IMG/VR virus record: IMGVR_UViG_3300038825_001092
Location: 1-31,780 of that record
DNA length: 31,780 nt
Strand: one strand, 5' to 3'
From: a virus
Shown here: positions 21,299 to 29,613 of the stretch, piece after piece
Numbering within the stretch: position 1 is the first letter of the stretch
How the letters are laid out: every line of letters begins with the position of its first letter
Notes under the pieces: generated by a model
Databases searched by the model: none
The model's input: only the letters and a program-made list of their open reading frames with translations
Told to the model about the DNA's origin: nothing
Translations under genes and position numbers: made by a program

Positions 21299-21745
21299 TT
21301 ATAACTGCCCAAATCTAAAAATGCCCTGGGCGATTGTACCCATCGCATTAAACATTGCTGTTTTTTGTGCGGCCCGACCTGCCATCTGATATTGGTGCGC
21401 TTGCATTTCGCCATAGCCCTCTGCCATGATCGCATTATCAGCCGCAATGTGTTTTTCTCGCGCAGCCTCTGACATGCCAAACAGTTGAGTTACCGCCGCA
21501 GATCCAGACGCTGCATCAACATTTCCAGCGCTTGATCGAGCAATAATTGCTGCCAGATTTTCGTTTAAGTTACGCAAAACGTCTGCGCCTTGTTGCTTGT
21601 ACGCAATCGCCTGGGAGCGGCCCTTCATTTTGGCATCGGCTGCCTGGGCGTCATACATTTGTTTCTGCGCTTTCCCAGCTTGTATTTGGCCTATTGCACT
21701 CATTGCAGTGCTTGCCAACAACATAGGTGCCGCCATACTAGCCAT
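21299..21745 (-). CDS. Internal virion protein, T7 gp14-like
   Basis: The protein has 148 residues. The N-terminus MASMAAPMLLASTAMSAIGQ is hydrophobic and small-residue-rich, followed by an Ala/Gln helix (AGKAQKQMYDAQAADAKMKG). A GSAAVTQLFGMSEAAREKH segment follows. This is the pattern of gp14-type ejection proteins that insert into the outer membrane at entry. It directly follows the tail tubular B gene, as in T7-like order. Ribosome site GGGAG lies 7 bases before the ATG. Confidence 0.7.
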   Translation of the reverse strand: MASMAAPMLLASTAMSAIGQIQAGKAQKQMYDAQAADAKMKGRSQAIAYKQQGADVLRNLNENLAAIIARSSAGNVDAASGSAAVTQLFGMSEAAREKHIAADNAIMAEGYGEMQAHQYQMAGRAAQKTAMFNAMGTIAQGIFRFGQL

Positions 21746-21748
21746 GTC

Positions 21749-23947
21749 TTAACTCCCCACGCTCATTTTGTATTCCAAACCTAGAACTGTCATTGCTAGG
21801 GGAACATTTTGGGTTAATGTAATCTGACCTGTTGCGCTGTAACCAAGTAGGCCATGCGCTGTTTTTACGCCAGTAAATGGTTCAATAGCTGAGTCCAGTA
21901 CGCCTGGACCGAAATTTCTAAATGAAATTTGCTTGCCGTTGATAACCAGGTCTTTTGTTTCGTTTACAATCGCATCAACCTGGACAATACGCTTTCTGTA
22001 ACCTTGGACAGATCCAGACTGCAAGATAGGTTCAGTTGGCATAGTCTTAACCTGGACAGTGTATTCCAGGCCAACCTGGTAATCTGTAGTTGATGCTCGA
22101 TCAAACGTAATAGTGTAAGGTGATGCTGGGACCGTCTGTGTGGCCTCTACAACGCCATCACGAACGATCTCGACTGTCTTGGCCTCGAGGTGGTCCATAG
22201 TGACTGAGGAAGCCGCTGTGCCAGTCTTGGCGCTATCTAGCGTTAGATCTGAATTGAACTTCTCAAGCATGTACCTGGTGGACCCATTCACTGTACGCTT
22301 TACAATGACGTAAACATCTGAGACCTCAACCGCTACCGCGATAAACTCGCCATCTGTCGTAAACTTGCTGGGTGCAATTACGTTCTGCCCTACCAGGATT
22401 GAGTAAACCGTCATCGATCCATCATCGCCATTGACGATAAACAACGTATCCGCTTCATCCGTTGATGTTGATCGACGGGCCGCAAGATCCACTGGATTTT
22501 TTACCAGGTGAGATGATAGAACCGAGATCTGTTGAATTTGATATGAGCTAGTTCCAGAACCGAACTGGAATGCATTGATTGATTTACCTTGTCTTTGGAC
22601 AAAAACGGACGCGCCGTTTAGATCTTCAATCGGAACCCCAGGCTTTGCCCCTTGCCTTGTTTGTGGGCGAACCAGGAAGGTACTAGGTGTTACGGGCTGA
22701 TCCTCTGATTGGATCACAACAAATTCAGTTCCAGTTGTAAAAATTCTAAGATCTGTTGACGCAACAATATTAACAATGCTGTTTAGCTGATTGGTGTTAA
22801 TGGTTGCCTCGACGCCCTCATCATCCAATCCCGTGCCTGGATCAAAGTTAAAGTAATCGATAACCCTAGATCCCCATACTGTATTAGGGCGAGACTTAGA
22901 CCCACCAAAGTATAAGCGACCTTCATGGAACGTAGCAGAACGAGGCCAGCCGCGAGTGCTTGACCAAACATCCTCATAGCCGTGTTCACTTTCCCATTCT
23001 CCAGCGAGAATTGCGGCTGTATCAAAGAAAGGAACTTCGACAACTGCCTTCATCGATGTCGCGCTTACAAACTCTACATAACGCGCTCGACCGAATGTCT
23101 TTGTAACCTGGGCATACTCATTCACCGTAGCTTCTGCAAATGCTTCGACCTTATAGCCCGTTGTATTATCTGGCTGTGTATCCCAAGCGGGATAGACCGT
23201 TAGCACCTTTGTAGACGCTACATAATCCTCAACGTGCCGGGTTTGTCCTGATCCTGTGCCGGATGTTAGTGTGATAAACATCCCATTAGGATCATCATCA
23301 GATGTGTAACTTGTGGCCGCCTTGAGCGTGATTGTATTTGATCCGCCAGCTTGCGCTGTTCCAGTATCTGTTGTCACACTCGATGCAGTGATTGTGATGT
23401 TGCCATCAACCGCGCTGGGCGTGATTGTGAAGTTTGGTTGGTGCGTATCGAACGCATACGCATACTGGGGCAGATTAGTCAGAGGTAAGTTTTCTAGCGT
23501 CCAGCTTGTATCACTGTTGCGAACTAACCGCTTTGTTTGCAGATCCTCATGGCAAAGAATTAAGGTATCAACTGCCTGAGTGTATTGTAGCTCATCCAGC
23601 ATTGCCGCTGTGATTGCAGACGCAGTGATGTAGTTGTTGCCAGACCCGTTGATGTTTGTCTGCAATGTCCCGTCTTTATAGACATAGATCCGACCGACAA
23701 CAAAAACTAAGAGATAGCTATCACTAACGCTAAACTCAAAAGGGATAAGCTTAAAGTCTGTGAACGTGCCGCCAAAGTCATCAAGAAACTCGAGACCATC
23801 CCGGCGGCGTATTCCGCCCTGGGGCTGCACGATTACGTTAGTCGCTTCCTCGAGGGCGTTCTGATACTGTTGCAGATCTGTACGCGCTCGTAGTAACGGA
23901 TCTAACTCACCGACTGAGAAGTTCGTTTGAAACTGTGTAACGCGCAT
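21749..23947 (-). CDS. Tail tubular protein B (nozzle), T7 gp12-like
   Basis: The protein has 732 residues. It opens with QTNFSVGELDPLLRARTDLQ then YQNALEEATNVIVQPQGGIR, the typical start of gp12-type nozzle proteins, which keep the F-x-x-G-E-x-[DS]-P-x-x-x-x-R motif and GG..R. The rest is beta-rich with FHEGRLYFGGSKSRPNTVWG, another family hallmark. It would form the tail tip below the gp11-like ring. The start codon directly follows the stop of tail tubular A (TAA-ATG). Confidence 0.88.
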   Translation of the reverse strand: MRVTQFQTNFSVGELDPLLRARTDLQQYQNALEEATNVIVQPQGGIRRRDGLEFLDDFGGTFTDFKLIPFEFSVSDSYLLVFVVGRIYVYKDGTLQTNINGSGNNYITASAITAAMLDELQYTQAVDTLILCHEDLQTKRLVRNSDTSWTLENLPLTNLPQYAYAFDTHQPNFTITPSAVDGNITITASSVTTDTGTAQAGGSNTITLKAATSYTSDDDPNGMFITLTSGTGSGQTRHVEDYVASTKVLTVYPAWDTQPDNTTGYKVEAFAEATVNEYAQVTKTFGRARYVEFVSATSMKAVVEVPFFDTAAILAGEWESEHGYEDVWSSTRGWPRSATFHEGRLYFGGSKSRPNTVWGSRVIDYFNFDPGTGLDDEGVEATINTNQLNSIVNIVASTDLRIFTTGTEFVVIQSEDQPVTPSTFLVRPQTRQGAKPGVPIEDLNGASVFVQRQGKSINAFQFGSGTSSYQIQQISVLSSHLVKNPVDLAARRSTSTDEADTLFIVNGDDGSMTVYSILVGQNVIAPSKFTTDGEFIAVAVEVSDVYVIVKRTVNGSTRYMLEKFNSDLTLDSAKTGTAASSVTMDHLEAKTVEIVRDGVVEATQTVPASPYTITFDRASTTDYQVGLEYTVQVKTMPTEPILQSGSVQGYRKRIVQVDAIVNETKDLVINGKQISFRNFGPGVLDSAIEPFTGVKTAHGLLGYSATGQITLTQNVPLAMTVLGLEYKMSVGS

Positions 23948-24565
23948 TTAGTTTCTCACTTCAATTAGCGAATAATCCTCAACGATCTGTGTGGATTGAC
24001 CACGGGCATCGATGTTCATAGCTTCACGCATCATGCCGCCGCGACCATTTTCCATTGGCGTCCCGAATGCTTGCGCACGGAAAAAGTCTGCTTTTGCTGC
24101 CTGATCCGTAATAACAATCGCCAACTCCGCAGCCAACGCAGTCCGTAGCAAACGAACAAAATAATGCGGCAGCTTGCTTTCTGATACTGTTGCTTGAAAG
24201 TCGATATAAACGGTTTCCATGTTGGTATATAGCTGATCGCCATATATCTCCCAGCCATACCGACGAGATCTTTCTGTTGTTCCATTTGTTTCAAACACTG
24301 CCAAAACGCCGGACAACATGTTTCCTGGAAGTTGATAAGCATACTTCCATTCATTTATTGGGGCTGTAGATAGCCTGGAGATTTGCTGTTTCGTCAATGA
24401 CCAGGACCAAACATAAGAGCTTATAATCGAATCCCGTAAGTCCGGATATAATCGAGAACAAGCTTGCGCCTCATCACTACCATCCGAAAATGATGTAATT
24501 GGAGCCGCACCTAAGAGGATCAAAGCATCCGAACAAATTGAAACGTCAGTATCACCAGTTGCCAT
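23948..24565 (-). CDS. Tail tubular protein A (adaptor ring), T7 gp11-like
   Basis: The protein has 205 residues. It has SICSDALILLGAAPITSFSD, then EAQACSRLYPDLRDSIISSY and VWSWSLTKQQISRL. The N-x-A-L-x-x-L-G start and Y-x-x-x-R-[DE]-x-x-L-x-x-x-x-W-x-x-A/S pattern is that of gp11-type adaptor proteins joining portal to nozzle. It is followed directly by the gp12-like gene. Ribosome site GGAGG lies 6-7 bases before the ATG. A terminator-like hairpin separates it from the capsid-linked gene upstream. Confidence 0.87.
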   Translation of the reverse strand: MATGDTDVSICSDALILLGAAPITSFSDGSDEAQACSRLYPDLRDSIISSYVWSWSLTKQQISRLSTAPINEWKYAYQLPGNMLSGVLAVFETNGTTERSRRYGWEIYGDQLYTNMETVYIDFQATVSESKLPHYFVRLLRTALAAELAIVITDQAAKADFFRAQAFGTPMENGRGGMMREAMNIDARGQSTQIVEDYSLIEVRN

Positions 24566-24587
24566 TTTGGTCCTCCAGATAAGTGTA

Positions 24588-24609
24588 AGGGGCCACCGGA
24601 GCAGCCCCT
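24588..24609 (-). terminator. Hairpin between capsid genes and tail tubular A
   Basis: AGGGGC and GCCCCT (24588-24593 and 24604-24609) form a perfect 6-bp stem with a 10-base loop, between the stop of the 92-residue gene and the next ribosome site. The downstream T content is low, so it may reduce rather than end transcription. T7 has its main terminator at the same place in the gene order, after the capsid gene. Confidence 0.5.
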
Positions 24610-24616
24610 CGGAGTA

Positions 24617-24895
24617 TTAGTCGCCGTCTGTTGCGGCTAGTGTTGTCCCGTCAGCAACGTCCACAACTCCACCACTGTTTGATAGAACTTGTGTAAGTGT
24701 GCTTACGCGAGTGCCGCCAGTAGATGTAACGCAATAGATCAAATCACCGATTGCCAGAGTGTCTGACAAATCGTTGAAGTAACCCGCTGTGTTTACGTCT
24801 GCAATGGTATCAGCGGTTTGATAGGAGTAAATAGAAGGCGCAGAGCCTTTCTTAGATGCTCCAATGGTTGCAAAACCTGTTTTATCGAAAGCCAT
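24617..24895 (-). CDS. Small capsid-associated protein, possible decoration protein
   Basis: The protein has 92 residues. It begins MAFDKTGFATIGASKKGSAP and has a beta-rich, Thr/Ser/Gly-rich sequence (GDLIYCVTSTGGTRVSTLTQ). I recall similar short proteins directly after the capsid gene in marine podoviruses. The place and beta-rich nature suggest a head decoration or fibre-base protein. The ribosome site AAGGAGA is strong, in line with high expression. The exact function is unproven. Confidence 0.6.
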   Translation of the reverse strand: MAFDKTGFATIGASKKGSAPSIYSYQTADTIADVNTAGYFNDLSDTLAIGDLIYCVTSTGGTRVSTLTQVLSNSGGVVDVADGTTLAATDGD

Positions 24896-24907
24896 TGTTC
24901 AGTCTCC

Positions 24908-25741
24908 TTATTCAGTACATGAGATCTTGACGATGCCTTCGTCGTCAATCGCTACCGCACCCGCTGAGAACATTGAGCTTACTAGGAACGATGTTTTCTC
25001 TGGGATGTAGTTTACTTCTGACTTCTGAGCCATTGATTCAGCATAACCCATTGAGTCCTGGTGCCATGCGAAACATGTGCGTGTAGATGGTTTTGGAACA
25101 CCACCTTCGTCACGATCACCCATTGTGTGGATCTGGAAGCCCATGAACGAATTGATCTCGCCACGAACAAGCGCTTTTACTGATGCGAAGTCAGCAGATG
25201 TAATCTCTGTTTCGCCTAGTAGAGCGTCAAGCTGTGATGAGTGCATCAACAAGTGGCGGCCTTCCGCCGGAACATTGTTGTCGTTCAACGCTTTTGCCGC
25301 TGCACGAAGCTTCTCGATGTTCATGTTTGATGCCGCGCCACCAACAGATGTTGCAACTGTGGATGGTGAAGATGCAGCATCCAGCGCATCAATGCAGATC
25401 TGGTCCATACGACGAGCGATTGACTTAGATACAACCTGTACCAACTCACGGCGCTCATCAAAGTTCACATGTGATTGGTGGAAGATATCCGAGTATTCAG
25501 CCGCAATGTAGTCTGTCATTGTCGCTGTTACTTGTGAATAAGTCACGTTCAACGGTGTAACGTCTGTTTGTGGAACGCGAACTGTAGCAACACCCTTACC
25601 GATTTTCGGGAACTTTACAGTGTTACCTTGGACACCAGAACGTGTACGCATGGTGCCGCGAAGTAGGGCTTCGCCCTGATATGCCTGTTTAACTTCTTCG
25701 TCAAAAAGAGTTACAAAGGCGTTAGTAATACTCTGCGCCAT
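24908..25741 (-). CDS. Major capsid protein
   Basis: The protein has 277 residues. It starts MAQSITNAFVTLFDEEVKQA and continues through KFPKIGKGVATVRVPQTDV, typical of the N-arm and early beta segment of podovirus HK97-fold capsids. A long spine-helix region follows (ERRELVQVVSKSIARRMDQI), and a late LMHSSQLDALLGETEITSAD. The gene sits between scaffold and tail genes and has the best ribosome site in the window (AGGAGG, 8 bases). A folded leader of about 170 bases lies upstream. The fold is inferred from place, size and pattern. Confidence 0.82.
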   Translation of the reverse strand: MAQSITNAFVTLFDEEVKQAYQGEALLRGTMRTRSGVQGNTVKFPKIGKGVATVRVPQTDVTPLNVTYSQVTATMTDYIAAEYSDIFHQSHVNFDERRELVQVVSKSIARRMDQICIDALDAASSPSTVATSVGGAASNMNIEKLRAAAKALNDNNVPAEGRHLLMHSSQLDALLGETEITSADFASVKALVRGEINSFMGFQIHTMGDRDEGGVPKPSTRTCFAWHQDSMGYAESMAQKSEVNYIPEKTSFLVSSMFSAGAVAIDDEGIVKISCTE

Positions 25742-25808
25742 AGCAGAAGCCTCCTATTAGGTTTCCATTAAGAACGCATACTGTTGGCCGATGTATCTCG
25801 GGCAGTTT

Positions 25809-25898
25809 GCTTGCGCGAATGTGGCCGCGCCCACCACTGGTTTACCAGATCTACGGGCCGCGCAGCGGTTAGCCGTTACACCACATATACACGCAAGC
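25809..25898 (-). other. Highly structured leader of the capsid gene
   Basis: GCTTGCG and CGCAAGC (25809-25815 and 25892-25898) form a 7-bp closing stem. ATGTGG and CCACAT (25819-25824 and 25881-25886) form an inner 6-bp stem. CTGG-TTTA-CCAG (25837-25848) is a hairpin within, and GC-rich arms can pair between them. The 177 bases 25742-25918 hold no gene. In the leftward mRNA this cloverleaf-like fold sits about 65 bases before the capsid ribosome site. It may be an RNA-processing, stabilising or phage-specific regulatory element. Confidence 0.55.
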
Positions 25899-25918
25899 TA
25901 GTCATATTGCAACAATAT

Positions 25919-26689
25919 CTAGCTGTTGGCCGCTGCCCATTGTTGTTCGATCTTCGTGCGCCATACAGGATCACTCTGCCATCGAGGGTCTGCGATAGCC
26001 TGGCGAAGGTCTTGGACATTCATCTCAGGGGTCGCAACAACTGGCTCTGTCGGGATGCCTTCGTTAGTATATCCTTGGATAAACTTGACCATTGCATTGA
26101 TGCTATCGGCATTATTTAGGCTCAGTGCCAGGGCATTACGTTCTGCCTGGTTAAGAGCTGCCTTTGTAATATGGCGCTCCAGGTAAGTAATTTTTTCCTG
26201 GGCCTTTGATCCAAGTTTTTGCATTTCCTGTTGTTGGTCATACTGCATGGCTTGCTCTTGTTCCCCGGTCATTTCCAGGATGTTGCCAGCCAATTCCTCA
26301 AACGCCTGTTGAGATATGCCATATTTCTGCGCCCACTCCTGATACGCCTGGACAGTCGGATCTTCCAGATCGAGACCTCGATCAACCAAATCCTCCATGT
26401 TGTAGCCATCTTCCGGAGCCTTATGCTTCCCGGCTTTGAAGGCTTTTTCCAATTCGGCATAGCTCTTTGCAAGTTTTTCGACATCGGGTCCATCCTCATC
26501 CCAAAATTTCTGTGGATAATAATCAGGCCGCTCTAACGGCTCATCATCATCAACATCGTTAAAGGATGCATCCTCTTGCGGTTCATGGACCGGAATGGGA
26601 GCTTCTTCTTGCGTTGGCGCTTCTTGCTGTTGTTGAAAGCTGACAAGCCCTTCCTGGGGCGCTTCTGCTACTTGTGTTTCATCAGACAT
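25919..26689 (-). CDS. Capsid scaffold protein
   Basis: The protein has 256 residues. The first 60 are strongly acidic and Gln/Glu/Pro-rich (EAPTQEEAPIPVHEPQEDAS), followed by PDYYPQKFWDEDGPDVEKLA, a conserved-looking segment of podovirus scaffolds. The rest is helical and Gln-rich, ending DPVWRTKIEQQWAAANS. Acidic helical proteins just before the capsid gene are the usual scaffolds (T7 gp9 class), lost from the mature head. It overlaps the previous gene by 8 bases. Confidence 0.82.
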   Translation of the reverse strand: MSDETQVAEAPQEGLVSFQQQQEAPTQEEAPIPVHEPQEDASFNDVDDDEPLERPDYYPQKFWDEDGPDVEKLAKSYAELEKAFKAGKHKAPEDGYNMEDLVDRGLDLEDPTVQAYQEWAQKYGISQQAFEELAGNILEMTGEQEQAMQYDQQQEMQKLGSKAQEKITYLERHITKAALNQAERNALALSLNNADSINAMVKFIQGYTNEGIPTEPVVATPEMNVQDLRQAIADPRWQSDPVWRTKIEQQWAAANS

Positions 26690-26939
26690 TGTTTGACCTT
26701 TCTACCCTGCGCTCGATCAAGCGAACAAGCTCGGCCATGCCAGTTCTGACATAACCGTGGCTTGCATCTTCGCCTGGGAACCAGGACGGTTGTTCGATAG
26801 TTATCTGCCGCAAGTGACTTAACACCTTTTGGCCTTCCTCAGATTTAAAGAGCCGACCATACAATAGATCGATCTCATCCGCCTTTGGCGGTTCAGCGAA
26901 CGCTGGACTTAAACCTTCCCACCCTTCGACTGAACTCAT
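26682..26939 (-). CDS. Bbp19-like small protein, 85 aa
   Basis: The sequence LYGRLFKSEEGQKVLSHLRQ followed by GYVRTGMAELVRLIERRVER fits what I recall of the Bbp19 family of podoviruses. These have a [YF]-x-x-[VLI]-F-x-[ST]-x-x-G-x-x-V-L-x-x-L start and an R-x-x-[VL]-x-x-I end. These lie between portal and scaffold, as here. Their function is not known. The gene overlaps portal by ATGA and scaffold by 8 bases. Confidence 0.65.
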   Translation of the reverse strand: MSSVEGWEGLSPAFAEPPKADEIDLLYGRLFKSEEGQKVLSHLRQITIEQPSWFPGEDASHGYVRTGMAELVRLIERRVERSNNV

Positions 26940-28495
26940 TGCATTGCCTCCGCGACTTGCTCATCGCCTGGCAAAGCTTGTTGCTGTTGTGCCATCATCT
27001 GTTGCTGCATTTGCATCATCATCATTTGCTGTTCCTCTGCCGAGTTAAGAACGCGCTGATCGATGCCCATCTTTTCAGCAATAAATGCCACGGCCTCTTG
27101 TACATTGATGATTGCTTGACCCGCCGGACCCATAGCCTGGGCGATCTGCATAAAGTTCAAAACCTTGTTTACTTCTTCCATCTTTGGCGCTTCCGCCAAT
27201 GGAGACACAGGTGTTACCTTGATCTGAACACCGTTGACCTTGAGCGGTAGATCGATCAAGCCCTGGCGATCCAGGACAAACAATACCCGCGCGATCAGTG
27301 GGTTCATAATCTCTGTCATCAATCGGCCAAACGCAGATCCCAGGTTTGTTGCCAATTCTGATTGGCGCTGGGCAATCTCTGTCGCTGATCGAGCCGACAT
27401 TGTATCTGGCGGCAAGGTATCATCCATCATAATCTTTTTGATATTTACCCTTAGATCCTGGATCACAATCTGACTTGTGTTGAAGTCCCCGGCTCTAGGG
27501 AGAGGAGCCAGGGACGCGCCCCCCGGGCCACCATTCCGAGCGACAGGAATGATTGCCCCTGGCTGGATCTTGATGTTCTGCGGGTTCAGTACCCCATCAT
27601 CCGCAGCGAGGAATACACCAGAGATCGCCAAGCTTGCGTTCTTCAACACTAGCTCGAGGGTTTTGTTTAGTGTCTTGATGTCTGCGATTGCATCGACCAA
27701 TGGCCCACGGCCATAAACTTCCCCGGCTGTTTTGCTGTATCGCGCCACAATAAATGGGCTGGACTCCATCTCACGATAGACAAGCTCCTGGGATTTATGT
27801 GGCCAAACAACATGATAGTGATATCGACCACTTTCTTGGTCAAAGATAATTGCGTCGAATAGATCCAGTTCTTCGCTCGGGCGGCGCGTGATTGCATCCT
27901 CGAGATCTGGCGTCATTTGAACGTCTGGGAACTCGCGCTGTATCGCTTCGCCCTTAACTCGAAGCTTGCGATAGACGTTATCGATCACCCCGTTTGCACC
28001 TTCCTCGATAGCAACCAGGTATTGCGGGACCGCTGTAAATCGAACGGGTGTAACCTCATCACCAGGCATTACCATCATTACGGCTGTACCTACGCAGAGA
28101 TCTAGTAAAAACTCACCCATTGCCAGGTCAAAACTTGTCTGACGTAGCTGATCGAACATAATATCAACGTATGCATCCAGGATCTGTTGCGCTCGAGGGC
28201 GATCCTGGATCGGGATAGCTGAACCAGGTTCTAGCTTGCACCAGTGACGGTTGGGTGGGAATAGCCCGGCTTGCATCCGGTTTGCAAAGCGCTTGGTCGA
28301 GGACATGGCTGTAGAGTCAAAGACCCGCTGCATCTTACTCTGACCTGGCGTCTTACCTTCCCAATATCCATTGTAAAGATTGCGCTGGGGCAGGGCGTAT
28401 TCGTAACAATCTTCATAGATTGAACGCCATTGATCCTTTCGCGCTTGTGCCTTGGCTTCGCGCTGCATAACTTCTTTTACGTTGAGCTTAGGCAT
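26936..28495 (-). CDS. Portal (head-tail connector), T7 gp8-like
   Basis: The protein has 519 residues. Features include RDQWRSIYEDCYEYALPQRN near the start, STAMSSTKRFANRMQAGLFP at about 65-85, and VYGRGPLVDAIADIKTLNKT at about 255. The C-terminus is a Met/Gln-rich tail (MMMMQMQQQMMAQQQQ) typical of connectors of this class. It forms the dodecameric ring at the packaging vertex. Its start overlaps the DUF6321-like gene by 8 bases; ribosome site AGAGGAA. Confidence 0.92.
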   Translation of the reverse strand: MPKLNVKEVMQREAKAQARKDQWRSIYEDCYEYALPQRNLYNGYWEGKTPGQSKMQRVFDSTAMSSTKRFANRMQAGLFPPNRHWCKLEPGSAIPIQDRPRAQQILDAYVDIMFDQLRQTSFDLAMGEFLLDLCVGTAVMMVMPGDEVTPVRFTAVPQYLVAIEEGANGVIDNVYRKLRVKGEAIQREFPDVQMTPDLEDAITRRPSEELDLFDAIIFDQESGRYHYHVVWPHKSQELVYREMESSPFIVARYSKTAGEVYGRGPLVDAIADIKTLNKTLELVLKNASLAISGVFLAADDGVLNPQNIKIQPGAIIPVARNGGPGGASLAPLPRAGDFNTSQIVIQDLRVNIKKIMMDDTLPPDTMSARSATEIAQRQSELATNLGSAFGRLMTEIMNPLIARVLFVLDRQGLIDLPLKVNGVQIKVTPVSPLAEAPKMEEVNKVLNFMQIAQAMGPAGQAIINVQEAVAFIAEKMGIDQRVLNSAEEQQMMMMQMQQQMMAQQQQALPGDEQVAEAMQ

Positions 28496-28772
28496 TCTCG
28501 TTCCTCTTACTTATGGCCGCAGCCTTCTTACGCGCATCTGCTTTTGACGAAGCACCCCAGGCACGGAGGGATAGCAGCAGCCGGGTGGGATTTCCCTGAC
28601 TATCACGCTCCGGCCCAGGGTTCCCCGCCATCCGAGCCAGGAAGGACGCCCGACGAGGATTGTCGCCTTTCTTCACCGGAGGCTTCAGGTTCGATCCTGT
28701 TTTCCGTTTGAAGTAGGCCCGACCAGCGGCGTTCAAGCCGCCTTTAGGATTTTGGTGCGCTTTTTTTACCAC
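28488..28772 (-). CDS. DUF6321-like basic protein, 94 aa
   Basis: The sequence reads KGGLNAAGRAYFKRKTGSNL, then KPPVKKGDNPRRASFLARMA, and ends with LSLRAWGASSKADARKKAAA. The K-G-G-L-[NS]-A-x-G-R start, L-K-x-P-V, R-R-x-S-F-x-x-R-M and L-x-x-W pattern is that of DUF6321-type phage proteins as I remember them. The family is found near structural genes and has no known role. Strong basicity suggests DNA or RNA contact within the virion. It overlaps both neighbours. Confidence 0.66.
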   Translation of the reverse strand: MVKKAHQNPKGGLNAAGRAYFKRKTGSNLKPPVKKGDNPRRASFLARMAGNPGPERDSQGNPTRLLLSLRAWGASSKADARKKAAAISKRNENA

Positions 28773-28953
28773 GAGTTGTTGCTTTCTTTTTAGGAGCCGC
28801 TTTTTTCTTTGGAGCTTCTCCGCCTTCCCAGGCTTCGTTTACATCGGGTGTTGCCGGATCATCTGCGACAAGCTGACCTTTTTCATTTCTTGCCCGTACT
28901 GGCTCAGAGATTTCTTTACGATATACGCGGCTATCTTCTTTGATCTTTGTCAT
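28744..28953 (-). CDS. Small protein with Lys/Pro/Ala-rich histone-like tail, 69 aa
   Basis: I choose the ATG at 28953, which shares TGATG with the previous stop; an in-frame GTG precedes it. The N-terminal 45 residues are mixed and acidic. The tail APKKKAAPKKKATTRGKKSA resembles histone H1 or bacterial HU-like tails that bind DNA. It ends inside the DUF6321-like gene (29-base overlap). A DNA-condensing minor virion role is possible but unproven. Confidence 0.6.
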   Translation of the reverse strand: MTKIKEDSRVYRKEISEPVRARNEKGQLVADDPATPDVNEAWEGGEAPKKKAAPKKKATTRGKKSAPKS

Positions 28954-29378
28954 CACACATTCAAAAGAGTTTTATAGCGCTTGCGTAATGCAGCAACTCT
29001 TTCGCCTTTCTCTTTTTCGAATTTCTTACGAGCCTTTTGCCCTTCGTCTTTTCGTTTCTGCAATGCCAGTTCTTCTTCGGTCGGGCCTTTTACCTGACGA
29101 CCTTTGCGTCTGCGATCTTTTGCAGCAGCCGCCATAGACTGTTCCAGCATTGCTTGAGACTTAGCGCTTCTTTCTGACTTTCGAGCGTAGTAATCTACAT
29201 CCCGCTCACCGCCAAAGAAATCACCTTTTATGTCACTTTTAATTTGTTCAAGCGGCCCTTTTGGGCTTTTATAGGTTCCGGTTGCGGCTAATCTAGTGCC
29301 ATAATATTGAGCATAAGACTCTTTTTCTGTTTGCTTGCGTGGCTTCGTTATAGATTTGAATATAGCGCCTAGAATCAT
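28953..29378 (-). CDS. Basic coiled-coil virion-region protein, 141 aa
   Basis: It begins MILGAIFKSITKPRKQTEKE and is very rich in Lys, Arg and Glu. The middle has SERSAKSQAMLEQSMAAAAK, and the end is a long charged helix (KARKKFEKEKGERVAALRKR). The short hydrophobic start could be a membrane or channel contact. Its place between the gp7.3-like gene and portal suggests a minor virion or assembly role. I do not recognise the family. Confidence 0.6.
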   Translation of the reverse strand: MILGAIFKSITKPRKQTEKESYAQYYGTRLAATGTYKSPKGPLEQIKSDIKGDFFGGERDVDYYARKSERSAKSQAMLEQSMAAAAKDRRRKGRQVKGPTEEELALQKRKDEGQKARKKFEKEKGERVAALRKRYKTLLNV

Positions 29379-29382
29379 TTTA

Positions 29383-29613
29383 TTATCCGCCGCCTAATTT
29401 GGTCCCAGATCCGCCAACACCCGGACCCTCTTGTCGCATCGGTGAGAATAACAGACGCATTCCGCCAGTACGCAACATTCTGCGTCTGCGCATGGCCCCG
29501 GTCATCTCTTTTGTCTCTTGCGCCTCGGCCCGTTGTTCCTGTCGCTGTTGCGCTGCGCTTACCTCTTGCTTTGCAGGAACCTCAACTGTTCTTGTTCCGC
29601 CAAATCCGCCCAT
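29383..29613 (-). CDS. Small tail-assembly-like protein (T7 gp7.3-like), 76 aa
   Basis: The ATG at 29613 shares TAATG with the preceding stop; an upstream open frame from 29676 overlaps that gene and is not needed. It reads MGGFGGTRTVEVPAKQEVSA, then a Gln/Glu/Arg helix and RRRRMLRTGGMRLL, ending in a Gly-rich tail. T7 gp7.3 and relatives have V-E-V-P and a Gly/Arg-rich C-terminus and help tail assembly or ejection. The match is compositional and positional, so it is tentative. Confidence 0.52.
   Translation of the reverse strand: MGGFGGTRTVEVPAKQEVSAAQQRQEQRAEAQETKEMTGAMRRRRMLRTGGMRLLFSPMRQEGPGVGGSGTKLGGG

Noticed and set aside
25809-25898. tRNA gene in the capsid leader
   Set aside because: A 7-bp acceptor-like stem and a D-arm-like stretch are present, but there is no GGTTCGAATCC-type T-arm, no proper 5-7-5 anticodon arm and no consistent spacing.
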